Source of the DNA: Symbiodinium natans
Taxonomy: Eukaryota > Sar > Dinophyceae > Suessiales > Symbiodiniaceae
Direction: 5' to 3'
Length of the DNA: 61,000 nucleotides
NCBI GenBank assembly: GCA_905221605.1
Contig: CAJNDS010002524.1
Coordinates: 137,749-198,748, forward strand
This document shows, piece by piece, positions 21,930 to 35,100 of this stretch (the stretch's first letter is position 1; every line of letters starts with the position of its first letter). The translations under genes were made by a program, and so were the position numbers. A model generated the notes under the pieces. That model was not told where the DNA came from. It saw nothing but the letters and a program-made list of their open reading frames with translations, and did no database searches.

Positions 21930-24540
21930 GTACCAGCTACAGGCAGGCAGCCGACATCCTCAGAAGAGAATTCCCCGGGGTTCTTAGTAGGGAATGTGGG
22001 AATTTGGGCCTTACAGAATATGCCCCCTTTCAGGGGTGTTATAGGCTACCCCTCATTCCCTACTAAGAACCAGCCAGGGTGGTGCGGCAGACTGAGGTTA
22101 AGGACGTATGGGGCTTCGAGGAGTTTGCGAAAGTTGTGGGTTTTCAGGGTTTTTGTAGGGCTTGTAGGTTTTCGGCGGAGTTGAGGGGGAGGAGTTAGGG
22201 TTTGGGGGGTTTTTGGGGATCAGGGTCTCGCCTGAAAACGCCCCTTCTGCACGTCTTAGGCCTAAACCCTAAACCCTAAACCCACTAAGGCCACGCAGCT
22301 TGGGATGCTCGCCTTCCCTTGCCAAGGCCGGGTTGCGGGCTTAGGGGAGCCTGAGCAGCCCAAAGGCTACTGTTTCTCGCGAGTGCTGCTTAGACCCCCA
22401 CACCCTACATCCCAAACCCCACCTCATAGTGGGATCCGGCGCAGCTTTAGGACCCACCCTTCCACACCGCAGTTTGGGGTCTAGTTAGGGATTTGTAGTT
22501 GCAGCATGCGATCTGCTGTGAGGCTGGAGAGAAGCCGCATCTTCTCATCGCCTGCGGAACCCGGTGCTGGAGCTGCGTCAGGTTGATTTCAAAGGGCTTG
22601 TGATCCATATATGTCAATCGAGAATACTAGGGATGTGCAGAAAAAAGATCCCCGAAAGCTAGCAACTCAAACTTACTGTTTACCCTCAACAAGGAGGGGG
22701 CTTAAAGCCACGACCTAGACCTCCAGTCTGTTTGGTCAAATTACAGTAAAAGAGGCCATCAAACAAATGGAGCTACAATTGCATGCTTGGATACCGTTAC
22801 AGTTGCAGCATTGCTTCTGTGAGGTGTACCCCTAAGGATCCATGTACCTATAGTATATACGTGGGCCCTAAAGCTACTCTATAGGAACCCCCTCAAGGCC
22901 CCAGTATATCTTGAGCCCTAAACCCCAAACCCTAAACCTTAAACCCTCTAGAAAGGTACACGGATCCTTAAAACAAAGTCTCCCCTAAAGCTACTATATA
23001 GGAACCCCTTTAAGGCCCAAGTATATATTGAGCCCTAAACCCTAAATCGTAAACCCTCTAGAAAGGTACACGGATCCTTAAAACAAAGTCTCCCCTAATT
23101 CAGGAGCAGCAGCACTCCCTGGGACAGCGCGGGTTGCGGCAGGTCTTGCAAGAGGCCGACGGCTCTCTGCCCCCACCCCCCTGGTTCTTAGTAGGGAATC
23201 AGGGAAGTAGGGCCCAATATAATATACCCCCTTTGAGGGATTACATAGGGTACCTCATTCCCTGATTCAGAACCAGGCAGTCCAAACCCATCCGTCCTTA
23301 GGATGCGGCTCCTGATCCACGACCCCCAGAGCGGGCCCTAATCCCCCAAAACGGTTCCGATGCCCTAAACTCTAAACCCTCAATCCTACACCGAAGAGTG
23401 CCCTGTTTTTGTTCCTCATCCTAAGTTACTGTGGGATTCTGGGATTTGGTGATTGATTTGACCAGCCTGCTCTTGCCAGTTGGACATCAAGCCTTCGCGG
23501 CATTGGGTGCCGAACTCGGCAGCACACGTGTGTTCAATGGACATGTTAAAAGTTATAGATATGTAAGCATATCTGTATGTATTTATGTTTGTATGTACTG
23601 TCAAAATGTCTGCTATAATATGGATTTATATGTATATATACACATATACATACATACATACATACATACGTACATACATACATAAATGTACACATTTATA
23701 TATATATATACACACATATATATATATACCTTCTTTCACTTATGTTTGTATTTATTTATATTTATGCATATATGATGTGCAGTCATACACATAGAGCCTG
23801 CAGTCTCCGAGAGTCAGACTGGTACGCAAGCACGAAGAAGCATAGGGTTTAGGGTTTAGGGTTTAGGGTTTTGGGTTAGCAGGCCTTGGCCATGACAGCT
23901 CGCACCAATCCAACAGCTTTTGCCCCCGCAAATGGTGTGGGAGTTGTTGCTGGGTTTGGTGGTTTCAAGGGTTTAGGGTAGCGCGGGGTGTAGGGTTTAG
24001 GGTTTAGGGTTTAGGGATTAGGGTTTAGGGTTTAGGGCTTTGGGGAACGTGCCATCAGGCAGGATCTGCCTTTCGTGCAGCGCGCCGGGCTCTTCAAGGC
24101 AGCGCCGACTCACTGAAGGCCTGCTTTGTAGGGTTTAGGGTTTAGGGTTTAGGGTTTAGGGTCTAGGGTTAGGGTTTAGGGTGCCTCTAGCAACTGCAAA
24201 GCATGCGGAGATGGCCCACAACACAACATGCCGATTGCCACTACGAAATATGATGTCGTGGGTGCATTCACCGGACGCCGAACAGTTCAGGTCAAGGGAC
24301 GAAAGGAGGGACCCTTATAGGGGACCTTAGGGGTTCTTTGAGGATTATGTAGGGGCTACTTAGGTATCTAGGGACTATATACATATACATATATATAATG
24401 TATATAGAGAAGGGTTCTATAGGGGAATGAGATTAAAGGTCCCTTCTATGGGGCCCCCCCTTCTACCACTTAAGGTTTGGTTGAGCCGTCCTTGAGGCTG
24501 CCGGCCAAGCTGCATGGCTCGCTTCCTTTGGGCAGGCTGG
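21930..24540 (+). CDS. Unidentified protein gene, exon-like segments
   Basis: A series of open, GC-rich + strand segments, each preceded by AG and mostly followed by G[T/C]. Examples are about 22,077-22,130 (VVRQTEVKDVWGFEEFAKVV), about 22,290-22,325 (ATQLGMLAFPC), about 22,506-22,580, about 23,106-23,180 (SLGQRGLRQVLQEADGSL), about 23,480-23,535 (GHQAFAALGAELGST), 23,882-23,935 (ALAMTARTNPTAFAPAN), about 24,063-24,105 (DLPFVQRAGLFKAAP) and about 24,190-24,304 (YDVVGAFTGRRTVQVKGRK). I do not recognise a family. Family C elements at 21,979 and 23,181 and a family K element at 24,296 separate the segments, as expected for introns. They could be one gene, the 3' part of the PPR gene before, or the 5' part of the CLC gene after. 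Confidence 0.35.
21979..22072. mobile_element. Introner/MITE-like element, family C
   Basis: Perfect inverted ends GGTTCTTAGTAGGGAAT and ATTCCCTACTAAGAACC (17 bp each, second copy lacking one A). An exon-like segment begins at AGCCAG| about 5 bases later. Confidence 0.85.
22826..23099. mobile_element. Two tandem family E elements (117-bp period)
   Basis: 'aagctact.tataggaacccc' occurs at 22,871 and 22,988. Each copy carries a short CCCTAAA tract and ends 'ctagaaaggtacacggatccttaaaac'. The first is preceded by AAGGATCCATGTACCTATAG, complementary to the end. Confidence 0.75.
23181..23276. mobile_element. Introner/MITE-like element, family C
   Basis: Ends CTGGTTCTTAGTAGGGAATC and ATTCCCTGATTCAGAACCAG, 96 bp. 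It directly follows the open segment that ends SLPPPP. Confidence 0.85.
23636..23735. repeat. (TACA)n and (TA)n microsatellite
   Basis: Tetranucleotide and dinucleotide repeats spanning about 100 bases. Confidence 0.9.
24296..24465. mobile_element. Family K inverted-repeat element with TA-rich middle
   Basis: Outer parts 'gggacccttataggggacctta' and 'aaaggtcccttctatggggcc' are near-complementary around a (TA)-rich loop at 24,365-24,405. It follows the exon-like segment ending GRRTVQVKGRK. Confidence 0.5.
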
Positions 24541-24633
24541 GATATCCTGGGCTTGAGGGCTTAGGGTTTAGGGTGTAGGGTTTAGGGTTTAGGGTTTAGG
24601 GTTTAGGGTTTAGGGTACTGTACTTTAATGTGT

Positions 24634-24727
24634 TGTTTTTTTAATTTTGGTTCTGGGTTCCTATTAGAGCTACTTCTACCTATAAAGGTATCTACTTTTT
24701 TTGCCAGGGCTCTACTCCAAAGTAGGG
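24634..24727. mobile_element. Family L element, copy 1
   Basis: 'acttctacctataaaggtatctactttttttgccagggctctactccaaagtaggg' is closely repeated at 46,822-46,882, where it lies directly before a CLC exon. Confidence 0.55.
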
Positions 24728-26345
24728 CATCGGGGATCCACTACTCAAACTCTCGGCCGCGATGGTCAGCGGAACTCGTTTTACATGTAGCCCAGTGAGG
24801 TCACCAGTCCTAAGTGGGGCGCTGTTCTGCTCTGCTTTGCGTGCAACAGCCGCTGCGAAATCGTGAAAGCTGTAAGTGCCACCTTTTGAACCTTCAACTC
24901 TATTCCCCGCATGAAGCCCCAAGCCCCAAACCAAATAGAGACGTTGACGAACACACGGAGTAGATCTAAACCCGAAACAGCTGCCCGAAACAGCTGCCGG
25001 TATGTCCGCTGGCAAGCTCTCGGCTCATTAGTACCGGAGATGGAGGATGGAGAGTTTGGGGTTCAGAAGAGTTTCAGAATCCAGCAAGAGTGCTGCAGGC
25101 CTACAAATGCAGGAAAATCCAGGAAGTCAGAACGGTGAGAATGTAGCAGCGACTGGTGCGTCACACGTGCATGCATGGGACCTGCAACCAGCAAAAGGGA
25201 GCCCCCCCCCCCCCCCCTTATTTCGTCCCCACCATGCAGCAGACTCAGATCCCCCTTAGGGTTTCTCATCTAAGCAGGGCCACTCGTGATGCAGTGGCAG
25301 AGATTCAATGGGCGTGCCTATGTCCAGCGGCCTCTGCAATTCGGCGGCATCCCACACTGTCAGAGATTCCGTTGGTGCCTGGGGGTTTGGAGGTGGTTAG
25401 AACAGACCAGTATAGCAAGAGCTGGCTACGAAACACTTGCAGCCATGCACACCAAACATAGCCGTACTGCATATGTGAGGTCAGGTGACCTGTGCATGCG
25501 GCGATCATTCCAGCATGATTGCTTTGGCGTGCATGTTCGCAGATGTTTCGGGTGTGTGTGCAAGGCTTGTGCAGCTTCCACTGCCTCCACCAGTCACGCA
25601 CCGTTCTCACCACCGATACTTGCCTGCAGCCGAATACAACAAACCCTCTAAAGGCTCTAAGGGTCTGTACACCGAGCGGGCTTAGGGCTTGGGGTTTAGG
25701 TTTTAGGGCCCAATGCCAATATCAGACTTGCTCAGGCAAATGTTAAAAAATCCGAACAGTTGCTAAGACTTGCTCTCCGAAATAAGAGATATCGGAGTCG
25801 TCGGAGTCTCTGGGTAGCCGCCTAAACCCTAAACCCTAAACCCTAAACCCTAAACCCTAAACCCTAAACTCTGATAGGAGCCCCCTGAGCCTTAGGCAGC
25901 GACTGTGAAAGCCTCAAAGATTTGAGTCGATCCTGCCCGTAGAGACTTCAACATCCCTTATAGTCGGGGTTCAGGGTTTATAGGGCTGAGGGACTCCTCT
26001 CATTGTCAGAAGGGTAGGGTTTAGGGTTTAGGGTTCCGGGTTTTGGGGTCTGGTGTTTGGGTTTAGGGTTTAGGGTTTAGGGTTGAGGGTTCAGGGTTCA
26101 GGGTTTAGGGTTTAGGGTTTAGGGTTCAGACCTGACTTAAGGAAGGTTGGGGTCTCACTGGGCCCTCCTCAGTTGTGCGATCCCTGACCAGGCATCGCCT
26201 CCGGCCAGGCTGGGATGAGGGTTTAGGGTTTAGGGTTTGGGGTTTGGGGTTTAGGGTTTAGGGTTTAGGGTAACCCTTCCCTTCCCTCCCCCCCCTCGCC
26301 CCCCCTCCCCAAAGCCCAAAAACCCCAAAAAGCGCCCCCCAAAGC
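24728..26345. other. Region without assigned gene
   Basis: Open segments on both strands, one with a good donor (AAAGCT|GTAAGTG at 24,871). Also a C-run (25,203-25,217), CCCTAAA tract 25,823-25,870, and TTTAGGG tracts 26,015-26,130 and 26,219-26,270. Nothing I can name. Confidence 0.4.
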
Positions 26346-26349
26346 CAAA

Positions 26350-27277
26350 GCGAGAGGCGCTGGAGAATCTGACCGAGCTAGAGGCCGAGGCAGAGTCGGA
26401 TCAGGTGCCCCTTGGAGTTGGCGAGGTTCCCGGGTTCCACCCTACTACCCCCCCCCCCTCTATACAACCCCCCCCACCTTAGGTACATAATGATTGAGCC
26501 TAATTAAGGCTACTACCCTAAACAAAACGCCCTAAATGTGTGCTGTCGCCGCAGGTTGTGGGTTAAGGGTTTAGGGTTCCGGGTGGCGTAGGGAGCTAGG
26601 GAGTTAGGGACTTAGGGACGTAGGGACTTAGGGATTTAGGGACTTGGGGACTTAGGGTTTTTTTGGGCAAGCTTACCAGCTCTCGCAGGAGCACATCGAC
26701 AGCAACCAGGTTGAGACCTTCGCCCGCTGGGAGGCTTGGGCCCAAAAACCGTGACGCAGAGCCAAGATCCCTTTTTTGTGCGAGGTGCTTGCGAACTACC
26801 CTTAAGACCTATACCGCCTATACCCTAAACCCCTATACCCTATACCCTGAGCCTAAACCCTAAACCCTAAAACCTAAACCCTAAACCCTAAACCCGAACT
26901 GGGCCTCCCCCCAAAACCTACATCCTCAGCCCGAAGCCCTAAACCCTAAACCCTAAGACCCATATTATGTAAACCTCATATAAACCCTAAACTCTGAAGC
27001 CCTCTTCGTGCAGGCCCGTACCGGTCCAAAGGCGCCCAGAGGATGCGAGTCGATCAACTATGAGATGCACATCGGCCCGCCAGTTCGGTGGTTGGGGTGG
27101 GTTTCGGGTTTAGGGTTTAGGGTTTAGGGCTTTTGAGGGGGTTTAGGGTTCCGGGTCCCAAGATAAGGCTCATCTTGGTCCGTATGATTTCCATTTGCTT
27201 AAGAACCCCCCCCCCCAAAAAAAAAAAAGTAAAAAATGATAATCCCTATATTTCCCTTAAAAGGAAGAATATTTTAT

Positions 27278-27308
<31 letters not shown>

Positions 27309-30300
27309 GGGGGGGGGGGGGGGGTTCTGAAGCAAGTGGTAGATGATTGAGCAGCTTCTTAAGGTCTCTCGTGGTTCGGATCTCCCTCATATGGGGGGGG
27401 TTTCCGAGAAGTAGGGGGGGTACCCTTTTGGGTGGTCCCTTTCAAGGGGATGCTGCTCTAGTTGGGGTACGAAAGGGGTACCGCTATTTTTCGGAAACCC
27501 TCTCATGTCTTTAAGCTGTGCACTCGAAAGGCGCCACGATCTTTAGATCCCCGTTTTGGGGTTTAGGTTCGTCTCGCGCTGACACCCTAAGACCGGAACG
27601 CCCTGAGCCTAAACCCTAAATCCTGATTTCAATCGCCGGCAGTGGCCGGAGCGCACCTCTTTGGGGGGAGCCAGGGTTTCCACTTTGGCCTCGAAAAACC
27701 TCACTGCGACGACATGTAGGGTGCATAGGACTGATGAGGTGCATACCCTGGGGAGTTCAGACCCCTTAGGGCCGTTTGGGGGTATAAGCTCCAACCCTGA
27801 ACGTCCCAATTGTTTTGGTTTTTGGGATGTGCAGACATGAGTCCAAGGTATGGTAGCGACAACTACCTCGCGACTTGGTTCAGTGACAGAACTCTAAGGC
27901 CTGAATCTCACGCTGAAGCCCTGCAGACCTCATAACCCTAACTCCCTGTATGAGCTCCTCTATGAGTGCCATGCACCTATCCACCTATTCTTGGAGGTTC
28001 ATGGGTACTTAAAACCCCTAATCATAACTGTACTCATAAGCCCCCTAAGTCCCCAAAGTAGGTTATAAGTAGACTTAGAAGTGTGGTTCTTAGTTCCCAT
28101 GAACCTCCAAGTATGCTTGGGCGTCAAAGGAGTTCCTGTACAGGCGCCCTGATGGCGCCAGTATCGGCTTATCTCCTACGCACGGGTTACTTTGACGTTT
28201 CTGCCGCCAGCTCTGTCTTAAGAACGAACCCTAAGGATCCTTGTACCTATATAGTATATGCTTGGGCTCTGAAGCTACTATATAGGAACGCCTTTAAGGC
28301 CCAAGTATATACTATATACATACACAGGTCCTCAGGGTATGCTGTGCGCGTGACCCAGGAGTATTTGACGTCCGACGGCCGCCTTTCCAAGAAGCGAGAA
28401 AAGCTGCAGAGAGGAGGCGAGACTGATGGCAGTTGGGGGTTTAAAGGGTTTAGGGTTTAGGGTTAGGGGTTTACAGCAAGTTGCCGGCAAGTTCCCTCCG
28501 TGTCTTCCCCCGCATCTTATGGTCATCAACATGACGGTGCTGCAAGTGCCATAGCTGGCTCTATAATACGTCCATGGGCCTGAGAGTTAGGTTGCTTGAG
28601 ACCCTTCAGGACAGGACAATTACGTCCACGAAAGGGAAGGTATCCCTAAACCCCAAAAACACCTGACCCCCTAAACTGAACTCCAAAACCCCCTTACCCC
28701 CCGAAACCCTAAACCCCCCTAAACCCCTAAAGCCTAACCCCTAAACCTCGAAGCAGCAACGAGCCTTAAGGCGGCATGCGCTGGGTCTTTCTGTGCCTCA
28801 TCGGCAGCGGATCCGGCTTGGTAGCTGTCCTCGTGGACTTTGCCATGGAGAAGGCACAAGGATAGGGTTTAGGGTTTAGTGTTTGGGGTTTAGGGGGTTT
28901 AGGGGGTTTAGGGTGTGGGGTTTGGGGTTTGGGGTTTAGGGTTTATATGGTTTATAGGGTTTGTAGGGTTTGTAGGGTTTAGAGGGTTTATAGGGTTTAT
29001 AGGGTTTATTTGGTTAGTAGAGTTTATTTGGTTAGTAGGGTTTATAGGGTTACAAGGTTTAAAGGGTTTGTAGGGTTCACAGGGTTTTGAGGGTTTGTAG
29101 GGTTTATTTGATTAGTAGGGTTTATAGGGTTTATTTGGTTTATTTGGTTAGTAGGGTTTACAGGGTTTACAAGGTTTAAAGGGTTTGTAGGGTTCACAGG
29201 GTTTTGAGGGTTTGTAGGGTTCACGGGGTCTGGATGTTTATAGGGTTTGTAGGGTTCGCAGGGGTTTATGGGGTTAGCAGGGTTGATAGGGTTGTAGGGC
29301 TTCTAGGGTCTATATGGCTTCTAGGGCTGATAGGCGTTATAGGGTAGGTTTTAGGGTAGTATACTGGAATCCCCTATAACGACCTCAAGAAGGAGCTACA
29401 GTAGAGTTTTGAGGCAGGGCCTTGGCATTCGCAGTCTGGTGTGCGAGTGCAGGTAGCGCTTTCGTTGGTCTTTTTCTGCGACCTCGTTTGGACCTGTCAG
29501 GTTTTCGAGATGAAAATGAGGTGCAATGACTGGGCGTACGAGAACGATTTTTCTGAGTCACGGCTGCAGGATGAGTCAGTGGCATCCACTTGTGTGAAAT
29601 TGCTGCATACCATCTGAGGAGCACTGACGCTGGTACATATTACCCTCCTAAACCGGAGATTCCGAACTAGAAATTCGACGGAGCACTGGCTGCTTCCGGC
29701 TTAGGGTTTAGGATTCCAAACGCATCTTTTTGGATCAGTTAGGATAAATAATCTAGGGGTGTAGCTGAGGTCTTCCAACAGTACCTGGGCGGCAGGGTTG
29801 GGATCAGTGCGTTGACCGGATCTGTTGGAGCTTCCTTGAACTGATGCAGCGTTTCAAAGCGAGCTCTCCTTCTGTGTAGAGGCTGAAGTGCCCATGCTGA
29901 CCCTGAAGCCCACAACCCTAAACCCTAAACCCTATAGAAGAGCCTAAGCTTATGACAGGTACTTGCTTTGGGTGGCAGTGGCAGTCGGCTTGGCGAGCAT
30001 CCTGCATGCACGCGAAGTGTGTTAGCCAAAGGGTCCTATGGTATACCACTTGGGGCCAATGCAAGGCCCAAGGTGCATAGGTATTTGCGAGTGCAGCTCA
30101 GGGCTTAGGCTGTCGCGCCTCCTGTTCTCGAAGACTCTAAACCCCGAACCCTAAACCCTACACCCGCGAACCTCCTGCTGAGCGCTCTCGAGGCATAGCC
30201 GGTTTCCTGGTCTGCTACATCGATCCTCTCGCTGCTGGCTCCGGAATTCCGGAGATTAAGTGCTACCTCAACGGCATCGAGCATTTTCCCACTGCCTTCT

Positions 30301-32134
30301 GGCAGAATTGTCTGCTATTTGCTTAAGAACCCCAGAAACCAAAAACATATTCTTCCGTTTTTTGTTTTTTGTTTTTTTTTTTTGGGGGGGGGGGGGTTCT
30401 TAAGCAAGTAGTAGTTGTGACACCTTTGCGATCCGATTGGCAGGCATTGCTGCAGCAATGCCCAGGTGCAGCACATCGTACAACAGTCTTTGCGGTTTAG
30501 GAGCATTACGGGTTTACGGTTTGGGGTTTAGATTAGGGAATGCAAGCCTCTTGCATCGTGGTCTGCGAAGCTGTCAGGTGGTTGGTTTGAAGACATTGCT
30601 GGCCAAAGCTGTCGGCATCGTCTTCAGTGTCTCTGCAGGGCTTCCTTGCGGGAAGGCTCTGGGTTTTGGGCTGGGGCGGGCTGTTTGCGGTTCAGGGTCC
30701 AGGGCTTGGGGTTTGGGGTTTAGGGTTTAGGGTTTAGGGTTTAGGGTTTAGGGTTTAGGGTGTTGGCGCAAGTAGATGAAGACCCTGAAACGGCCCAACC
30801 CTGAACTTAAACTCGAAACCAGGTCCTGGATGAACAGAGACGCTCTGACACAGCCATGTTCATAACCACCCCAAAAGCCCTGAAACCTTAAAGCCCCAAC
30901 ACTCTACCTTGAAGGACCTCCATATACTTCTTTTTTAATGGGCTATGCAGCAAGAATGAAAACACATATCCCCTTTTGTTAAATGCTATGCAAGCTATTC
31001 TGGGCAAAGCCAAAGTCTGAAGCCACAACAGACAGGAGGTGTGCCCTGGAGGTTCACGACCCTGCAAGAGTTATGACATGAGGTTTTAGGGGCTTAGGCG
31101 CTCTAGGGTGCACATAGGGTAAGAAAGGAAACATGCCCTCCCAACCACCCCTTCCTCCCAGCCTCGCCATTTGCCCTAAACCCTAAACCCTATACCCTAC
31201 ACCCTAAACTCTCTGGCAGGAAGGACCCATGATCCACAGTGGTGCCATCATTGGTGGAGTTGCAGCCTCAGACCAACCTTTCTCATCAAGTACCTTCGGG
31301 ACTGATTGAGCCCTAAAATGTCTTAATGTCGAGGCAGGGTTTAGGGTTTAGGGTTTAGGGTTTAGGGTTTAGGGTTTAGGGTTTAGGGTTTAGGGTTTAG
31401 GGTTTAGGGTTTAGGGTTTATGGCCCCAACTGAAGTGTAGTGTTCATATTGTTCCCAGGGGCAGCTCTCTATTGCAGGGCACACAGGTTGTTCCAGGTAT
31501 TCTAAATGGCTCAATCACGCGAAACATGGGAGGCCATCTCCACCATCCCCCTAGACCAGCGTTAGCACGAAGTCGACTGAGGTTGTGGCTTCTCTGCGTA
31601 TCGACCGCAACATCAGACCTTACATCTTTACTCAGGACACTCGGAGAGCTTTAGTGTCTGTGGGGCTGAGCTGGTTGCGGGCTTTCGGTTGAAAATGCCA
31701 TGTGTTTCCTTGTTTTTGAATTGGCTGATGGACTGAGCCTGAGTAGTCACCAGACGGTATTTTGCTTTTTGGATTTGAGTACTAGTGCGTGCCTGGAATG
31801 GTTGTGTGTTTTTGAAACCCTAAACCCCAAGCCCTAAACCCTGAACCCTAAACCCGAAACCCGGGTTTCTGTTTGTTTTAGTGTCTGGCTTCCTTTGAGC
31901 TTCGAGTCTCCTGAATTGGTTTTAGGGTTTAGGGTTTTAGCGTTTAGGGGGTTTAGGGTTCAGGGTTTAGGGTTTAGGGTTGCTAGAATCCCTATAATTA
32001 AGGGCTGTTAGTATAATGGGGACCTTCACGAGCAAGCAGCACAAAATGTACTTTTATGAGATGTTGGTTCTGGGGTGGGAGGTTAGAGTGCATGAGAAAA
32101 TCCTTCTGCCTTATGAACTTAGTACTTCTCCCTT

Positions 32135-32177
<43 letters not shown>

Positions 32178-35100
32178 CCCTGTTTTTTAATCATAATTTT
32201 GTTGTTCCCCTTTTAATTGTGATTTTGTTGTGGTCTCATGCCTTCTCCACCCATGCGAGGAGGTGCGGGACCTGGTCGCTGCTGGTGCCTCCGCGGGGGT
32301 CTCCGCGGCCTTCGGCGCTCCATTGGGTGCCAGGGCCAGCAAAAACCCGTTTAGGGTTTAGGGTTTAGGGTTTAGGGTTTAGGGTTTAGGGTTTAGGGTT
32401 TAGGGTCTAGGGTTTAGGGTTTAGGGTGTAGGTTTTTTTTTTTTTGGGCGGGGGGGGGGGGGGGGGTTAGGGTTTAGGGTTTTAAGCTAAAGTTTTGGGG
32501 TCTGGCTGTTCCCGTGGTTGTTTTTCGTCCAGTAGGCTGTCGAGCACAATCGTAGCCGCACTCCCATATGCCATATAATGTGCTTGTGCCTGCGGATCCG
32601 GGGGGGAAAGGGCAATGGAGTGCACCATCTTACCAGGATGGGCTATTAGGCCCTATAATCCCCATAATCAACCCTACAAAGGGCCTTTTTAAAGGGGTTA
32701 TAGGGTCTAATAGCCCATCCTGGTATGCCTGTGAATATGCTTGGTTTGGCCTGCTGCTTGGGGCTGACTGTGCACGCGAAAGGGCCGCGAAAATGGCGGA
32801 AGACGAGTTTTCGGTGAAGAAATGTCTTGGACAGCTCATTTACATGGACTCCTAGGGACAGGTTCGGACTTTATTGGGGTAGGGCGAATTAAGCCACTTG
32901 CACTTCACGGCCTCGTCAACCCTAAACCTGCCTGGAACTGAACCCCAAGTCACCCAGAAAGTCCAGCTACAGGATGGTTTTCGGTACCTAAACCCTAAAC
33001 CCGAAACCCTATACCCTAAACCCGAAACCCTAAACCCTAAACCCTGTTATCGCCGGTTCGGGTGATGTCTCGAGGCTCGGTTCTCTTCGCCATCGAGGAA
33101 GGCTCCAGTCACATGCTCCCCGGCAGCACTGCTGCCTGCCCCGTCTCGGTTCTGATTCGGTTTAGGGTTTAGGGGGTTTAGGGTTTAGGGGGTTTAGGTA
33201 TAGGGTTTGGGGTTTAGGCAAAAGATAAAACTCCCACAAATACTGCCCTTTATCAGGAAGAGTTTGTTTGTCGAAATTTTTGGGGAGTTCTTAAGAAAAT
33301 AGTAGGGCTGTAGCACTCCATTCTACGTAGGCCCTGGACTGGGGTTTCGGGCTGATACCCCATAAAAAAGACCAGAACTGCACACTTCCTTTTCTTGTGG
33401 TGAAGGTACATCGTCACTCTCCTAAACCCTAAATTCAAAAATCTATAAACCCTAAAAGCGCTTCGGACGCAGAAGCCTAGGAATCCACGGATCATGCCAC
33501 TTGGCTGCACCACGCGGGGGCTCCAGAGTTTGCAGTGTCGACTGGGATGGTTGCAAGTCCCTGAGGGTCCATGCACATGAGGGGATGAGGTGTAGATATA
33601 TGTATATATATATATATGTATATATATATACATACATATATACATATACATATATAAACATATTCATACATACGTAGGTATATAAGCTGCCCAATTCCCC
33701 CACTTCCTACGAAGAGCCACCAGGCATACTGGCTAGACCCTCGGGATGATTTGTATTTCCCTTGTTGGGTTGACGAGCGAGGACTAATTTCGGCGCGTCT
33801 TCAGGGCCAACCTAGTATATAACACAATGGGGAACTGCGGCTACCATATAGCAAACCCTAAACCCTAAACCCACCCCTTTAGGTCTAAGGCCACTTTTTT
33901 GCAAACCCGTTGGAAAACCATTTTCTATTTTCTTTATTTGGGTTTATATGGCTTTTTGGGACATTTTCTATTTTCTTTATTTGGGTTTATATGGCTTTTG
34001 GGACATTTTCTATTTTCTTTATATTTGGGTTTGTATGGCTTTTGGGACATTTTCTATTTTCTTTATTTGGGTTTATATATGGCTTTTGGGACATTTTTCT
34101 GTTTTCTTTATTTGGGTTTATAAGGGAGCCTGTAAATGAATGTTTTTTCAGGGTGTTTAAAAGGCCAACCCCGAAAGCTCATGTCCTGAGGACTCGCCTT
34201 TTTGTGGCTTGCGCAGTGGCCGCGCTGGTGTCGAGGATTCTTGGGGACTGACTCACCACCCTAGACCTACTTGCCGCATACCCTAAGGTTTAGGGCCTAA
34301 GCCCTACACACTTTCGAACCAACACCCTATAAACCATCTCCAGAAGGCTCCTGTCGTGTCAGCTGAGTCACACTCTAGTACAATGCCTAGGGTTCAGGGT
34401 TTAGGGATCTAGAAGGCATGGTATTGCTCATTATTTAGGCTCGGTGTCTACTATCGGGCCTATCGGGTGTCGGATGCCAGGTACCGCCTAATGTGGCAAC
34501 CATGGGATTGTCCATTGCTACTGCTGATGGTCCCTCGTTGCTGGTCCTTCTGCTCTTTGGTCTCAGGTACATTGGATGGACAGCAACTCTTCTTTTTGTC
34601 TGTTTTTGGGCGTGTGGGGGTCCCTACCTACGTGCGCGCGAGCGTGGGTGTGTGTGTGGCGCTGTGGAACAAATTGTGGAGGGGTGCATGTCCTCGCTTT
34701 CGAGGAGCATGCCCCTCTAGCCGATGTAGCAGTGACTACCATCACGCTGATGGTGACTTGCAGCAAGCCCAACAAACCCAACAAACCCTGACCCTGCACC
34801 CTCAACCCAACACCCTCAAGCCCCAGCCCCTCCCTAGCCCCTAAAAGCCTTGTGGTACTTGGAGGTTCATGGGTAGTTAAGAGTAGGGTTAGCACGGTGG
34901 TAGCTCTGCTTCTAAGATTCTACCACGATTTTTAGGGTGCTTGTACCTTGCCTAACCTCCAAGTATGAACCCTAACCCTACACCCTAACCCCTAACCCCT
35001 AAACCCTAACCCCTACACCCTAAACCCTAACCCCTAAACCCTAACCCCTACACCCTAACCTCTAACCACTAACCCCTAAACCCTAAACCCTAAACCCTAA

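Noticed and set aside
24692-25015. Minus-strand 107-codon frame
   Set aside because: It overlaps the family L element and a + strand segment with a good GTAAGT donor; no family match.
34467-34844. 125-codon + strand frame as a separate gene
   Set aside because: It lies between phase-checked CLC exons, has no recognisable domain, and its end is repeat-derived; at most a small part could be a CLC exon.
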